Both the position numbers and the translations under genes were made by a program. From assembly GCA_046348835.1 (NCBI GenBank), contig JAXMDM010000004.1:496001-560000 (forward strand): a DNA stretch of 64,000 bases. The letters run 5' to 3'. Source of the DNA: Defluviicoccus sp046348835. GTDB taxonomy: Bacteria > Pseudomonadota > Alphaproteobacteria > Rhodospirillales > Defluviicoccaceae. Of this stretch, positions 35,288-44,348 are shown piece by piece (the stretch's first letter is position 1; each line of letters opens with the position of its first letter). The notes below the pieces were generated by a model that worked only from the letters and a program-made list of their open reading frames with translations, made no database searches and had not been told where the DNA came from.

Positions 35288-36428
35288 CCTTGTCGGCTGC
35301 CATGCCGAGTACGGGGCCCATCAGGCTGTTGACCTGGTGTGCCAGCCTGTCCGCCTCCGCCGCCAGCCGCTCCGGCCACGAACGGGCCTCGCTGAGGTCG
35401 AGGCGCGCCGATTGGCCCGGGGTCAGCGGGCCGAGGCCGGTCAGATCGGAGACGATCACCAACTGGAACCGGGGATCGCGACGCAACAGCGGCGGCAGTC
35501 CGAACCGATCGTCGGACGACCGCTGTTGCTCGATGGCGACGATGCGGCCGCTGCCCACCGCCGCATTGCCCTCGACCACCACCGGCACTACCTGGCCGAC
35601 GGCGACATCGGCGCTCGCCGGCACCAACGCCTCGATAAACGCGCCCCCCGCATCGGCGCCGGCCAGTTGCACGAGGGGCTGGTCGGCGGCGATGTCGTTC
35701 CCCGGCTGGACCAGCACATCGACGATGGTGCAGTCGCACGGGCTGGCCAGGGTGATCGACTTGGACGGCTCGGCCCGGCGCCGGAGACTGACCAGCGGCT
35801 CCCCGGCGCGGATGTCCTGACCCGGATTGACGTAAATCTGGTCGACGTAGCCCCGGTCGCTGATCCGGGCGATCCGGGTCGAGACGGCAACGGCGGCCTG
35901 GGCCGATTCGACCCGGCTCTTTTGCAAGAGCCCGTATCCGGCGATCGCGGTGGTAGCCGCCATCAGCACCGCGGCGGCGGCAACGCGAAGGAGCCAGCGC
36001 CGGGCCCTGCGGTTGCCCTTGAAGCGAGAGGAGACCCTCCGCCCCGCCGGGGCGCGCCGATTGGCCGCATCGGCGGGAATCGGTGCCCGCTCCAGCGGGC
36101 TCGCGCCGCCGCGGACGAGCAGGGCGCGCAACATGCCCATCTGCTCCGGGGTGAGGTCGACGAAGGTAAAGCCGAAGCGGTCCGCCTGTTCGTGGGCGAG
36201 TCGCAGGGCCACCTTGACCGAAAGGTTGACCCCTCCGACCACGAGTTCGAGGCTGCCGGCCAGCCGCTGCCCGGGCGAAAGCGTGAGCGGACAGGGTTTA
36301 GCCAGGGCGAGACCGCCGAGCGACCAGTTCAGCACCGGGATGGCAAAGCCGTCGACGCAGATCCGCATCGGGATCTCGGTTCGCGAGAACAGCCTGCGGG
36401 CCGAGGCCATGGGAGCTGGAGCGGTCAT
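35277..36428 (-). CDS. Alg44-like PilZ-TM-HlyD protein (c-di-GMP receptor for polysaccharide export)
   Basis: 383 aa. The N-terminal PilZ domain has the RxxxR motif (Arg12 and Arg16 in RRLFSR) and N34-x-S36-x-x-G39 (NWSLGGL), which fits the [D/N]x[S/A]xxG c-di-GMP signature. A TM helix (LLRVAAAAVLMAATTAIAGYGLL, about residues 145-167) leads to a periplasmic biotinyl-lipoyl/HlyD-like domain with a split barrel-sandwich (QIYVNPGQDIRAGEPLVSL; TIVDVLVQPGNDIAADQPLV). This is the order found in Alg44 of the alginate machine. It is followed by a GT2 gene and divergent from the polymerase gene, so it probably gates polymer synthesis in response to c-di-GMP (inference). Confidence 0.8.
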   Translation of the reverse strand: MTAPAPMASARRLFSRTEIPMRICVDGFAIPVLNWSLGGLALAKPCPLTLSPGQRLAGSLELVVGGVNLSVKVALRLAHEQADRFGFTFVDLTPEQMGMLRALLVRGGASPLERAPIPADAANRRAPAGRRVSSRFKGNRRARRWLLRVAAAAVLMAATTAIAGYGLLQKSRVESAQAAVAVSTRIARISDRGYVDQIYVNPGQDIRAGEPLVSLRRRAEPSKSITLASPCDCTIVDVLVQPGNDIAADQPLVQLAGADAGGAFIEALVPASADVAVGQVVPVVVEGNAAVGSGRIVAIEQQRSSDDRFGLPPLLRRDPRFQLVIVSDLTGLGPLTPGQSARLDLSEARSWPERLAAEADRLAHQVNSLMGPVLGMAADKDAG

Positions 36429-36596
36429 CGGATCATCCTCGCTGCGGTCGTGTGCGGCAATCCCCGGTCAGGGCCGGTCGCCCGGGAGTGGTCGCCCCGG
36501 AGCGATCCCGCGTCGTTCCTTCATAGCGTGCGCAAGGGACGCACACAGTGATCCGCCTCACTGACCCGCGCGGCGATCGCCCTATGATTCCGACCC

Positions 36597-38087
36597 ATGA
36601 CCATTTCCGTCTCCGCGGCGTCTGACATTGGCGTCCGGCAACCGCGTATTGCCGAACTGGCCGATCGCTACGCGCCCCTCTGGGTCGGCGCGTTGCTGTT
36701 CGTCTATTTTCTGTTCGGTTTCATCGGCAGCAATCCCCTGAGCGGCGGTGTCGTCCCGACGACGACGGGGGGAACCAACCTTAGTCGTCAATTGATGCTG
36801 ATCGGGGTTTTCGCCGGCAGTTTGCCCATCCTGTTCTGCTACCGGAGGCGGGCCCTCACCGTGGTGAGGGAAAACATACTGATCCTCGTGATTTACGCCT
36901 GGCTCGCCGCCACCACGCTGTGGTCGGCGCAGCCGCCGCTGACCATCCGCCGCCTCTTCGCCGACCTGCTCGTCCTGTTCTTGCTGGTGGCGGCAGTGAC
37001 GGTCGCCCGATCCTGGCGGCTTCTCGTCTATCCGATCGCCCTGGCGGCGGCCGCGGTGATCCTCGCCGATGCGGCGGCGACGGTGGTGGTGCCGGGGCTG
37101 GCCTTCGGGCCGTTGGGTGCCATGGGCATTCACACCAACAAGAACCTGGCCGGGGTAATTACCCTCGTCGCCCTGCTCTTGATCGGCGGTTCGTTTTTTG
37201 CGTGGCGCGGGCTACGTCTGCGAGCGCTGATGGTCCCGGTGATCCTGGTCGGGCTGGTTTTTCTGGTCCTCACCAAGTCAAAGACCAGCCTCGGTCTTCT
37301 CGTTCTCGTCGGGGCGACGTTCCCACTCCTTTACCTGGTGGTCACCCGGTGGTCGGCGGCGCCGGTAATCGTGCCGGCGGTGTTGATCAGCACCATCGCA
37401 TTGGCCGTAGCGGCGGCGGCGGCTCTCGGTATTCCCGCTTCCGCCGTCGCCGAGTTCGTTTTCGGCGACGCCACCTTGACCCGCCGGACCGAGCTGTGGG
37501 CCTACCTGCAGTCCAACATCGCCAGCCATCCGCTGCTGGGGATCGGTTGGGGCGCCTTTTGGGACACCGGGGCGGCCATCAATCCGATCAACGCGCCGCC
37601 GCAAAGCTGGGTGCTTCCCGCGGCCGAAATCAACACCGCCCATAGCGGCTATATCGATATCTGGCTACAGGCGGGAGCGGTCGGCCTGGGATTGGTCTTG
37701 ATCATGATCGTCCGCTTTTTCCGGGTGGCCGTACCCCTGTGCCGGCGGCGGCAATTGGGAGCCGAGAACCAGCGGCTGATCGCGACGATGATCGCCGTCG
37801 TCTTCACCCTCGTCCTCTACAACTTCGTCGAGAGCATACTTTTCCGCCCGAGCGATACGCTCAGCAGCCTGGTGGTTCTTGTCGTTCTCGCCACCGAGCA
37901 CTGGTCGCGCCTGACGAGGCGGGTCGGTCCGAGGGTTCCGTTCCTCGCACAGGGTGCCATGCGTGCCGCCGCGCCCGTCCCGCCGGCCGGTCCCCGCGGC
38001 GCAACCGCGGCGGAGGGCGGAAGCCGCGCCGGTGTGGGCGGCGAGCCGTCGACGGCGCTATTCACCAGTCGGACAGCTCTCCGTTGA
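36597..38087 (+). CDS. O-antigen ligase / Wzy-type polysaccharide polymerase
   Basis: 496 aa with about 11-12 hydrophobic segments, the Wzy_C (O-antigen ligase) family. The central pattern VLTKSKTSLGLLVLVGATFP and the large periplasmic loop with RRTELWAYLQSNIASHPLLG and GWGAFWDTGAAINPINAPP are typical. The conserved His of the second loop is in NTAHSGYIDIWLQAG. The C-terminal ~40 residues are Ala/Pro/Gly-rich. The enzyme joins lipid-linked glycan units (polymerase) or transfers them to an acceptor (ligase); the two cannot be separated from sequence. It is divergent from the PilZ-HlyD gene (168-base gap) and overlaps the convergent tailspike-like gene by 26 bases. Confidence 0.87.
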   Translation: MTISVSAASDIGVRQPRIAELADRYAPLWVGALLFVYFLFGFIGSNPLSGGVVPTTTGGTNLSRQLMLIGVFAGSLPILFCYRRRALTVVRENILILVIYAWLAATTLWSAQPPLTIRRLFADLLVLFLLVAAVTVARSWRLLVYPIALAAAAVILADAAATVVVPGLAFGPLGAMGIHTNKNLAGVITLVALLLIGGSFFAWRGLRLRALMVPVILVGLVFLVLTKSKTSLGLLVLVGATFPLLYLVVTRWSAAPVIVPAVLISTIALAVAAAAALGIPASAVAEFVFGDATLTRRTELWAYLQSNIASHPLLGIGWGAFWDTGAAINPINAPPQSWVLPAAEINTAHSGYIDIWLQAGAVGLGLVLIMIVRFFRVAVPLCRRRQLGAENQRLIATMIAVVFTLVLYNFVESILFRPSDTLSSLVVLVVLATEHWSRLTRRVGPRVPFLAQGAMRAAAPVPPAGPRGATAAEGGSRAGVGGEPSTALFTSRTALR

Positions 38088-39984
38088 CCAGACGCTTTAC
38101 GGTCAGTCCGCCGTTGGCGATGTGGACGTAGATCCGATCGTTGGTGGTCGCGGCCCCGAGTGCGGCGGCGCCGTAGTCGCGGACCACCATCACCGGCATG
38201 GGCGCGCCATCGGCGTCGCCATCGTGGACCTGGGCCCAGATCTGCCGCCGGGCGCCGCCGCTGTTGGCCGAGATGCCGACGATGGCGGCGAGCCCCGGGG
38301 ATTTCTCCGGATCGGCCCTGGCGGCACCGATGTGGACCGCGGCAGCGGTGCAGCTTTCGCCGCTATCCGCGGAAACCGCGGTGACCAAACATCCCGACTG
38401 CAGCGGGCGGGCAGCCGCCGTCCCGTGATGCAGGAGGCCAATGCGCAGAAGTCCGCCGTTACAGACGTTGATGAGGCTAAACCCGGCCCGAGGTTGGGTG
38501 GAGCGCCCATGGAGAGTGCCGATCTGCAGCTCCGCGCGGGAGACCTCCAGCAGCTTCGGAGACAGCTCGCCCGGTAACGGCGGGGAGCCGTCACAGGTGA
38601 GCACGCAGGAGCCGATGTTGATCCCGTGAACATCGGCCAGGTAGGAGGTCCGGTCACCCATCAGCATCAGGCGATGGATGTTCATGCCGTGGCCGTGCTC
38701 GCCCTCGATGACCAGGCCTCGGCCGCAGGACACGAAGTTCAGGGTGCCGAAATCTGCGAAGCTCCAGGTGCCGGCGGTCGTTTCGCTGCAGGAGTTGAGC
38801 CGCAATGCGAACATGCCGATGGCAAAATTCTCGATGCGGAGATCGGAGACGCCGCCCCCTTGCATGCCGGAACCATTGCTCGCCGACGCGGAGCCATCGC
38901 CGCCGGCGCCGCCGGACGAGCCGAACGCGGCCAAGTGGGGGATACGGGTCCCAGGGCGAGTAAGGGACAGGCGGCCGAGGCAGGAGAGTCCGGCACAGTT
39001 GCGGATGTCGAAAACGACGTGTTTACGGAGTGCCTGACCGATGGTGTCGAAAAGGTCGCTACCGAGCCGGTAGGGGCCGCCACTTGGCGGAAGCGAAAAA
39101 TGATCGAGCGGCAGCCAGCCGTCCTCAGTGCTCAGGGTTATCTCATTGTAATCGCTGGCGGTACCGTTGACGACGAACTCACAGTTCTTGAACTCGATCG
39201 TCGCGATTCCGCCGACAGCGTCGCCGCACCCCAGCGCCTTCCCCGAGGGCGCAATGGATGCGCTGATATCGAATGTCCCGGCCGGAAACTGCACGTACTT
39301 GCGGTCGGCCGTGGACGCGCGCAGCGCGGCGAACAGGACCGCCAGAGCTTCATCATTGGCCGCTGCCGGGTTTGCCGGCCGGAGACCTCCAGCAAAACGA
39401 GGGTCGGCGGCGTCCAACGTTTCGCAGGTGCTGACCCGTCCTCCGAAGAGGGCGGGCAACTGGGCTAGGGGGACCTTGCCGTCGGCGTCGAGGCTGGCCA
39501 CTCCGTTGGGCTGTTCCTTCTCATCGGCGGCGATGGCGCCGACATCCGCAGCCGTCGTCCGGTGCGGGTTCCCGATCACGGCGGCGTGGGCGTCTCCGGT
39601 GGGGTCGGGGAGGGGGGCATTCACCCACATGGTGCCGTCGTGGGTGAGGATGTCGCCCCGTTGGGCGGCCGCGAGGCGAACATCGGTCAACGCCGCCAGG
39701 CTGGAACGCGAGCCGTCGCCGCCATCGGCGACGCCGGCTCCGCCGAGGGATTGCACCCGAACGGGTTCACCCGGCATGGAAACGACGAGAAGCGCCGTCG
39801 TGGCCCGTACCCCCCCCTCCATGCAGGAAGCGAAGATCAGTTCCCCTCGCCGAAGCAGTCGCGTGACTTCGCCGAAGTAACCGGGGGCCGTGAGTTCCCG
39901 GGTGTCGTCATCCGTTCGATAGGACCAACAGGACGCACCAACTTCGTGGGCAATCCGGGTCAGCCTTGCGACATCGAAACTCAT
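38062..39984 (-). CDS. Phage-tailspike-like beta-helix protein, short paralogue
   Basis: 640 aa. Residues 1-~110 form an N-terminal module (SCWSYRTDDDTRELTAPGYF..LLRRGELIFAS) of the kind seen in phage tail proteins. One phage-tail-fibre-type repeat follows: GDAHAAVIGNPHRTTAADVG at 130-149, then NGVASLDADGKVPLAQLP. Residues ~200-640 look like a pectate-lyase-type right-handed beta-helix (YVQFPAGTFDISASIAPSG is the usual entry strand; VSDLRIENFAIGMFALRLNS). There is no signal peptide or TM. I start at ATG 39984 by alignment with the 1392-aa neighbour (both begin MSF). It is a full-length paralogue of that protein. Possible roles are a polysaccharide-binding or -cleaving spike or an adhesin; no function is established. 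Confidence 0.75.
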   Translation of the reverse strand: MSFDVARLTRIAHEVGASCWSYRTDDDTRELTAPGYFGEVTRLLRRGELIFASCMEGGVRATTALLVVSMPGEPVRVQSLGGAGVADGGDGSRSSLAALTDVRLAAAQRGDILTHDGTMWVNAPLPDPTGDAHAAVIGNPHRTTAADVGAIAADEKEQPNGVASLDADGKVPLAQLPALFGGRVSTCETLDAADPRFAGGLRPANPAAANDEALAVLFAALRASTADRKYVQFPAGTFDISASIAPSGKALGCGDAVGGIATIEFKNCEFVVNGTASDYNEITLSTEDGWLPLDHFSLPPSGGPYRLGSDLFDTIGQALRKHVVFDIRNCAGLSCLGRLSLTRPGTRIPHLAAFGSSGGAGGDGSASASNGSGMQGGGVSDLRIENFAIGMFALRLNSCSETTAGTWSFADFGTLNFVSCGRGLVIEGEHGHGMNIHRLMLMGDRTSYLADVHGINIGSCVLTCDGSPPLPGELSPKLLEVSRAELQIGTLHGRSTQPRAGFSLINVCNGGLLRIGLLHHGTAAARPLQSGCLVTAVSADSGESCTAAAVHIGAARADPEKSPGLAAIVGISANSGGARRQIWAQVHDGDADGAPMPVMVVRDYGAAALGAATTNDRIYVHIANGGLTVKRLVNGELSDW

Positions 39985-40169
39985 CGCCGTCTCCGGGTAC
40001 CTCCGGTCATCGTCCGGATTGATGCCGCCATCACTACGCCACGACGAGACTACTCGCCGCCGGGGTAGCGCGGTGCCTCGCGGCAAGGCGAGAGACCGCT
40101 GGCGCGGTCGTCTCGCTTGTATTTGCCATACGAGGTTGTCGGGAATTCGGATTAGGCCGAATGCCCGCG

Positions 40170-43100
40170 TCAGTAATTGACTAGGCTGCCGTTAGCGATT
40201 TTCTGCTGCTTGAAACCGGTATTGTAGCTGAACGACGTCAGGAAGTCGTTTGTGCTTGCTGTTGCCAAGGGGCTGGGACTTCCATAGTCAGCAATGATGC
40301 CGACCGGCGGCGCAGACTTGCCCCCGCCCGGTACGTTGATCGCGACCGCGTTCACATACCGCTTGGCATTAGCGACCGGAGCCACGCCGACGACGCAACT
40401 GATGGGGCTGGAAGTCGTATCGGTGCCGGTTCCGCCGAGAGTAATGCTTCCCGCCAAAGAGGCTTCGTCGTTGTCCGCCTTGGCGAGCGTGAGATGGGCT
40501 CCGCTCTGGGTATCGTGATTGCTGTCGCCATGGAGACAGCCGATGTTGAGAACACCTTCGTCGGCGACATTGATGACCGACCAGGCCCGCTCCGGCTCCT
40601 TACCACCCCGGGCATACAGGGCGCCGATGTTCAGGGTCCCCATGCATTCGAATATCTTCGGGTTGGGATTGCTGAGAGAGATCTCGGTCAGGGAGACGAT
40701 GTTGAAAAAGGCCGAGCCGATGTTGACGTGGGTCCTGAAAATATAGGACGTGTCCTGACAGGCGAACGTCGCCTTGCCAATGCTCATCATGTCGGCGGCA
40801 TTGCTGTCGAGGACGAGGGCTCGGGTTCCACCGCGGATGTCGAGGAGATTCCATTGCGATGAGGTTAACCCATCCCCCATGTCACCGGCTTGGGTGATGT
40901 AGAGGGCGAGCACCCCGACACTGCAGCCGGTGATCTTGACGGCGTCCCATGTGGAGCCCTTGGCGAACCCATAGTCGGCGCGCCCCGCACTGATGCCGAC
41001 AAACCCGGCCGTGGTCGAGCCGCTCGGGCCATTCAATTCCAGATAACCTCTGACATCGATCCCCTTGTCGCCCGCCGAGCATTTGGCGACGTCGAACAGG
41101 ACGCAGTGGGGGCGCGGATAGCCGCTGGCATCGAGGAACGGAACAGGCCTGCCGGAAACAACGTTTCCGCGCTTGAACGGCTTCTTGGTGGCGATGGCGA
41201 ACGTGTTCAGGGTCTTCCAACCCCCGGCATTGTATTGGATCTGGTTGTAATCAGTCCGGCTGCCGGTGAATTGGAATACACACCGTTCGAACAGGATGGT
41301 CAGCCGCGAGCCGTTGTCGTAGCCCTTCTCGCCGCCGGAGGGCGAGATCGAACCGATCATCTTGTAGGTGCCGGCAGGAACCTGCAGAAACATGTTATCA
41401 GCCGGCGCTGCTGCCATCTTGTCGAACAGATCGGTGAACACCGCCTTGTTCTGAACCGCGGTGTTATTGGGATTTAGCCCGCCATCGCCGGCACCGGGCG
41501 AGGATTCTCCAAACGACGGATTGGCGGCATTCCAGTAGGAGCTGGACGCCCCCAAGGAAATCGTCGTGAAGGTGATGCTGTTGCTGCCGGCGCTGTTGGA
41601 GATGGCGATGCCGGGACCGGCCTTGAGCTCGAGCCGGGCGCACGCCTTGTTGGCAGCAACCAGCGGCTTCCCGGCCACATAGATTTCGCCGAAGGAGGGG
41701 GCCGAACCGCCACCGCCGGAGGACGAGGCCGCGATCGATACGGTTTTCTTCGCCGGATCGGTGGTGAGGGTAACATTGGCCCCGGCGACGAGACTGAGCG
41801 TGTCCTCGGGCGCGGTGGCCGGGACGGTTGCCTGGCCGCTGACGGCGATGGACTTAAAGGCACTGCCGCCCTTGCCGTGGGTCTGCGCCGCCAGTTTGAG
41901 CTTGGCTGCGGTGAGCGAGCCGACAGCAGTGGCGGTGCCGGCGACGATGTCGGCATCTTCGAGCGTGGGTGGGGTTGCCGCGGCGCCGTCGGCGACGTTG
42001 AGGATGGTCCTTACCTGGGCGGCACTGAGGTCCTGCGGGTCGCCGACCCCGGTCCCGTTGGCGCGCCCCTTGATTTTCCCCGCTGCCATATTGGCGAGGA
42101 AGGTGTTGTCGATACTGTCGACGCCGGCCGGTGTCCCATGGGTCGCCACCGCCTGCTTGATCTGGAGCGGTGTTACCAGGCGCGGTTCCGTCTGGGTTCC
42201 CTCGGTGATTTCATCGGAGGTCGCGAGCGGCGGATTGGGCGTTGCCAGCGGTGCGATCCCGTCCAGTTTTTCCTTATCGGCGGCCGACATGAAGCCGGCG
42301 GCGATGGGCGAGGCGGGGGCATGGGCCGGACCACCCGAGCCCGGGTGAGCCGTGGCGAAGGCGTCGCCCGCCTTACCGGCGGCGGTGGCCTCCGTTTCGA
42401 TGGCGGACAGCTTGGAGCGTTCCGTCGCCGTCATGATTACCTTCGCCGCCGTGTCGACGACCTGGTCGGCGCTAAGGCTCCCGGTCGTCCCGGTCGGCAG
42501 TTGCGCGGCGGGAACCTTGCCGGTCGCGTCGAGGGTGGCGACGCCGTTGGCGCTGCCGAGTGCGACGGCCGGGATCGCACCCACCTGCTCGGCCGTCGTC
42601 TGGTGGGGATTGCCGATCGCCGAGGCATGGTTGTCGCCCAGCGTACCGGCCGCGGTGGCGCCGTCGGCGACGTTGATCAGATTGCGGACCTGAGCCGGGG
42701 TGAGGTCCTGGGGGTCGCCGATGCCGGTACCCGCTGCCCGTCCCTTCAGTCTTGCCGGAGACATGTCGGCGAGGGCGGCGTTGGCCACGGCATTGGCCGC
42801 CAGCGTCGGAGCATGGGTGACCACCGCCTGCTTGACCATCGCCGGCGTCAGCAGACGCGGCGCGTCGCATGTTCCGGCCACCAGCTCCTCATTGGACGCC
42901 AGGGCCGGGTTGGCCTCGGCGGCCGGCGCGATGCCATCCAGCTTCTGCTTGTCCTCCAGGGACATGAAGCCGGCATTTGTGGTGCACGCCGCGGCATGGA
43001 CGTCGCCACCCGCTCCGGCATGCGTGGTTGCAAAGACGTCGCCCGCCGCTCCGGCGGCGGTCGCCCCTCCCTCAACCGAGGAGAGCTTGGCCCGTTCGTC

Positions 43101-44348
43101 CGCCGTCATCAGAACCCGGGTCGGGCTGTCGGCGATCTGGTCGGCGGAATAGAGGCCGGCGCCCGCCGCAGGTAACTGCTCCGTCGGTACTTTTCCGTCC
43201 TCGCCGAGGGTCGCCAACCCGTTGGCGACGCCCTTTTCGCTCACCGACACCGCGCCCACATCGGCGGCGGTGGTGAGGTGCGGGTTGCCGATAGTGGCGG
43301 CGTGGGAATCCCCGCTGAGCCCGGCAGCGACGGCACCATCCTCGACGTTGAGGAGGCGCCGTGCGTCGGCGGGGGTGATGTCCTCTACCGTCCCTTTGTC
43401 CGGGCTGATCCGGCCCTTGAGGGTACCGCTCGGCACCGGGGCGAGCTGGGCATTGGAGATTTGGATGCCAGGGCTCCAACGGTCGAGACGACTGTCGATG
43501 GCAAGCCCGATTTGCGCCGGGCTGAAGGTGCGCGGCGACGCTTCTTCGCCGCATACGACCTCGATGTCGGAGGCGGCGGGCGGATTGGCGTCGGCCTGGC
43601 GGGCGATCCCGTCAAGCTTCTGCTTGTCTTCCGGCGACAAAAAGCCCGCACTCGCGGTGCACGCCGTGGCATGGGCGGCTCCGCCGCTTCCGGCATGGTA
43701 GGCGGCGAAGGCGTCGCCGGCTTTGCCCGCTTCCGCTGCGGTGACCCAGGTCGAGCCGTCGAACTTTAGGATATCCCCCACCTGGGGATTGCTGGCGACG
43801 ACCTCCCGCAAGTTTGCGAGGGCCAGGGCGCGAAGCTGCGCCGCCGGCACCGAACCCTCCTCATCGAGAGTGGCAACGCCGCCCGGCTGACCCTTGTCGC
43901 TGAGCGATACGGCGCCGACATCGGCCGCGGACGTCTGATGGGGGTTGCCGAGCAGGGCCGCGTGGGCATCACCAAGGAGTCCGGATGTAGGACGATTAGC
44001 CCAGACCGACCCGTCGTAGGCCAGGACCTGGTCCACCTGCGGCTGTTCGATGCGTACGTCGGCAAGGGCGTCGAGATCCGTTGCGCCGTTGCCGTCGGCG
44101 GTGCCGGCCAACACCTCGACCGTAATCGCGCTGTCGGATACATCCGTGACGAGAAGCATTGTCGCCTTGCGGAAGGTCGAATCCGCCCTGGAGGCGAAAA
44201 TAAGGTCGCCACGGCGCAGAACGCCGACAATTTCGTCGAAGTATCCCGGAGCGGCGAGCTGATCAAGCTCATCCTTGCTCTCGTAGTGCCATAACGAGAA
44301 ACTGTTCGCATACGCGAGCACGGCCAACTTACCAGGGGTGAAACTCAT
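40170..44348 (-). CDS. Large repeat-containing phage-tailspike-like beta-helix protein
   Basis: 1392 aa. Residues 1-~110 repeat the paralogue's N-module (FSLWHYESKDELDQLAAPGY, LLRRGDLIFAS-like). Residues ~126-795 are three tandem repeats of about 225 aa. Each contains GD.HAA..GNPH.T.AADVGA, then NG.ATLD..GKVP..QLP, GDAFA..HAGSGG..HA, SPEDKQKLDGIA and LKGR..GT.DPQDLTPAQVR. A Gly/Ser-rich bridge and residues ~935-1392 form a beta-helix (LQVPAGTYKMIGSISPSGGE) similar to the short paralogue up to the very end (NG.L). There is no signal peptide or TM. A GGTGGAG ribosome site precedes ATG 44348. Such modules are normal in tail fibres, yet no capsid, tail or lysis gene is nearby. Confidence 0.78.
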   Translation of the reverse strand: MSFTPGKLAVLAYANSFSLWHYESKDELDQLAAPGYFDEIVGVLRRGDLIFASRADSTFRKATMLLVTDVSDSAITVEVLAGTADGNGATDLDALADVRIEQPQVDQVLAYDGSVWANRPTSGLLGDAHAALLGNPHQTSAADVGAVSLSDKGQPGGVATLDEEGSVPAAQLRALALANLREVVASNPQVGDILKFDGSTWVTAAEAGKAGDAFAAYHAGSGGAAHATACTASAGFLSPEDKQKLDGIARQADANPPAASDIEVVCGEEASPRTFSPAQIGLAIDSRLDRWSPGIQISNAQLAPVPSGTLKGRISPDKGTVEDITPADARRLLNVEDGAVAAGLSGDSHAATIGNPHLTTAADVGAVSVSEKGVANGLATLGEDGKVPTEQLPAAGAGLYSADQIADSPTRVLMTADERAKLSSVEGGATAAGAAGDVFATTHAGAGGDVHAAACTTNAGFMSLEDKQKLDGIAPAAEANPALASNEELVAGTCDAPRLLTPAMVKQAVVTHAPTLAANAVANAALADMSPARLKGRAAGTGIGDPQDLTPAQVRNLINVADGATAAGTLGDNHASAIGNPHQTTAEQVGAIPAVALGSANGVATLDATGKVPAAQLPTGTTGSLSADQVVDTAAKVIMTATERSKLSAIETEATAAGKAGDAFATAHPGSGGPAHAPASPIAAGFMSAADKEKLDGIAPLATPNPPLATSDEITEGTQTEPRLVTPLQIKQAVATHGTPAGVDSIDNTFLANMAAGKIKGRANGTGVGDPQDLSAAQVRTILNVADGAAATPPTLEDADIVAGTATAVGSLTAAKLKLAAQTHGKGGSAFKSIAVSGQATVPATAPEDTLSLVAGANVTLTTDPAKKTVSIAASSSGGGGSAPSFGEIYVAGKPLVAANKACARLELKAGPGIAISNSAGSNSITFTTISLGASSSYWNAANPSFGESSPGAGDGGLNPNNTAVQNKAVFTDLFDKMAAAPADNMFLQVPAGTYKMIGSISPSGGEKGYDNGSRLTILFERCVFQFTGSRTDYNQIQYNAGGWKTLNTFAIATKKPFKRGNVVSGRPVPFLDASGYPRPHCVLFDVAKCSAGDKGIDVRGYLELNGPSGSTTAGFVGISAGRADYGFAKGSTWDAVKITGCSVGVLALYITQAGDMGDGLTSSQWNLLDIRGGTRALVLDSNAADMMSIGKATFACQDTSYIFRTHVNIGSAFFNIVSLTEISLSNPNPKIFECMGTLNIGALYARGGKEPERAWSVINVADEGVLNIGCLHGDSNHDTQSGAHLTLAKADNDEASLAGSITLGGTGTDTTSSPISCVVGVAPVANAKRYVNAVAINVPGGGKSAPPVGIIADYGSPSPLATASTNDFLTSFSYNTGFKQQKIANGSLVNY
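41964..43973 (-). repeat. Three tandem ~675-bp coding repeats (43314-43973, 42639-43313, 41964-42638)
   Basis: Protein-level periodicity is strict: the GNPH element recurs at residues 135, 355 and 580, the DKQKLDG/DKEKLDG element at 241, 466 and 691, and the LKGR/IKGR element at 310, 534 and 759. Spacing is 220-225 residues. The copies have diverged, so this is an old internal duplication and not recent slippage. Confidence 0.8.

Noticed and set aside
41877..43175. A 432-codon plus-strand frame inside the large tailspike-like gene
   Set aside because: Repetitive Gly/Arg-rich antisense of the coding repeats; periodicity is inherited from the minus-strand gene.
38062..44348. Complete or defective prophage
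   Set aside because: Neighbouring genes are polysaccharide and metabolic; no capsid, terminase, portal, lysis or phage regulator is recognisable on either side.
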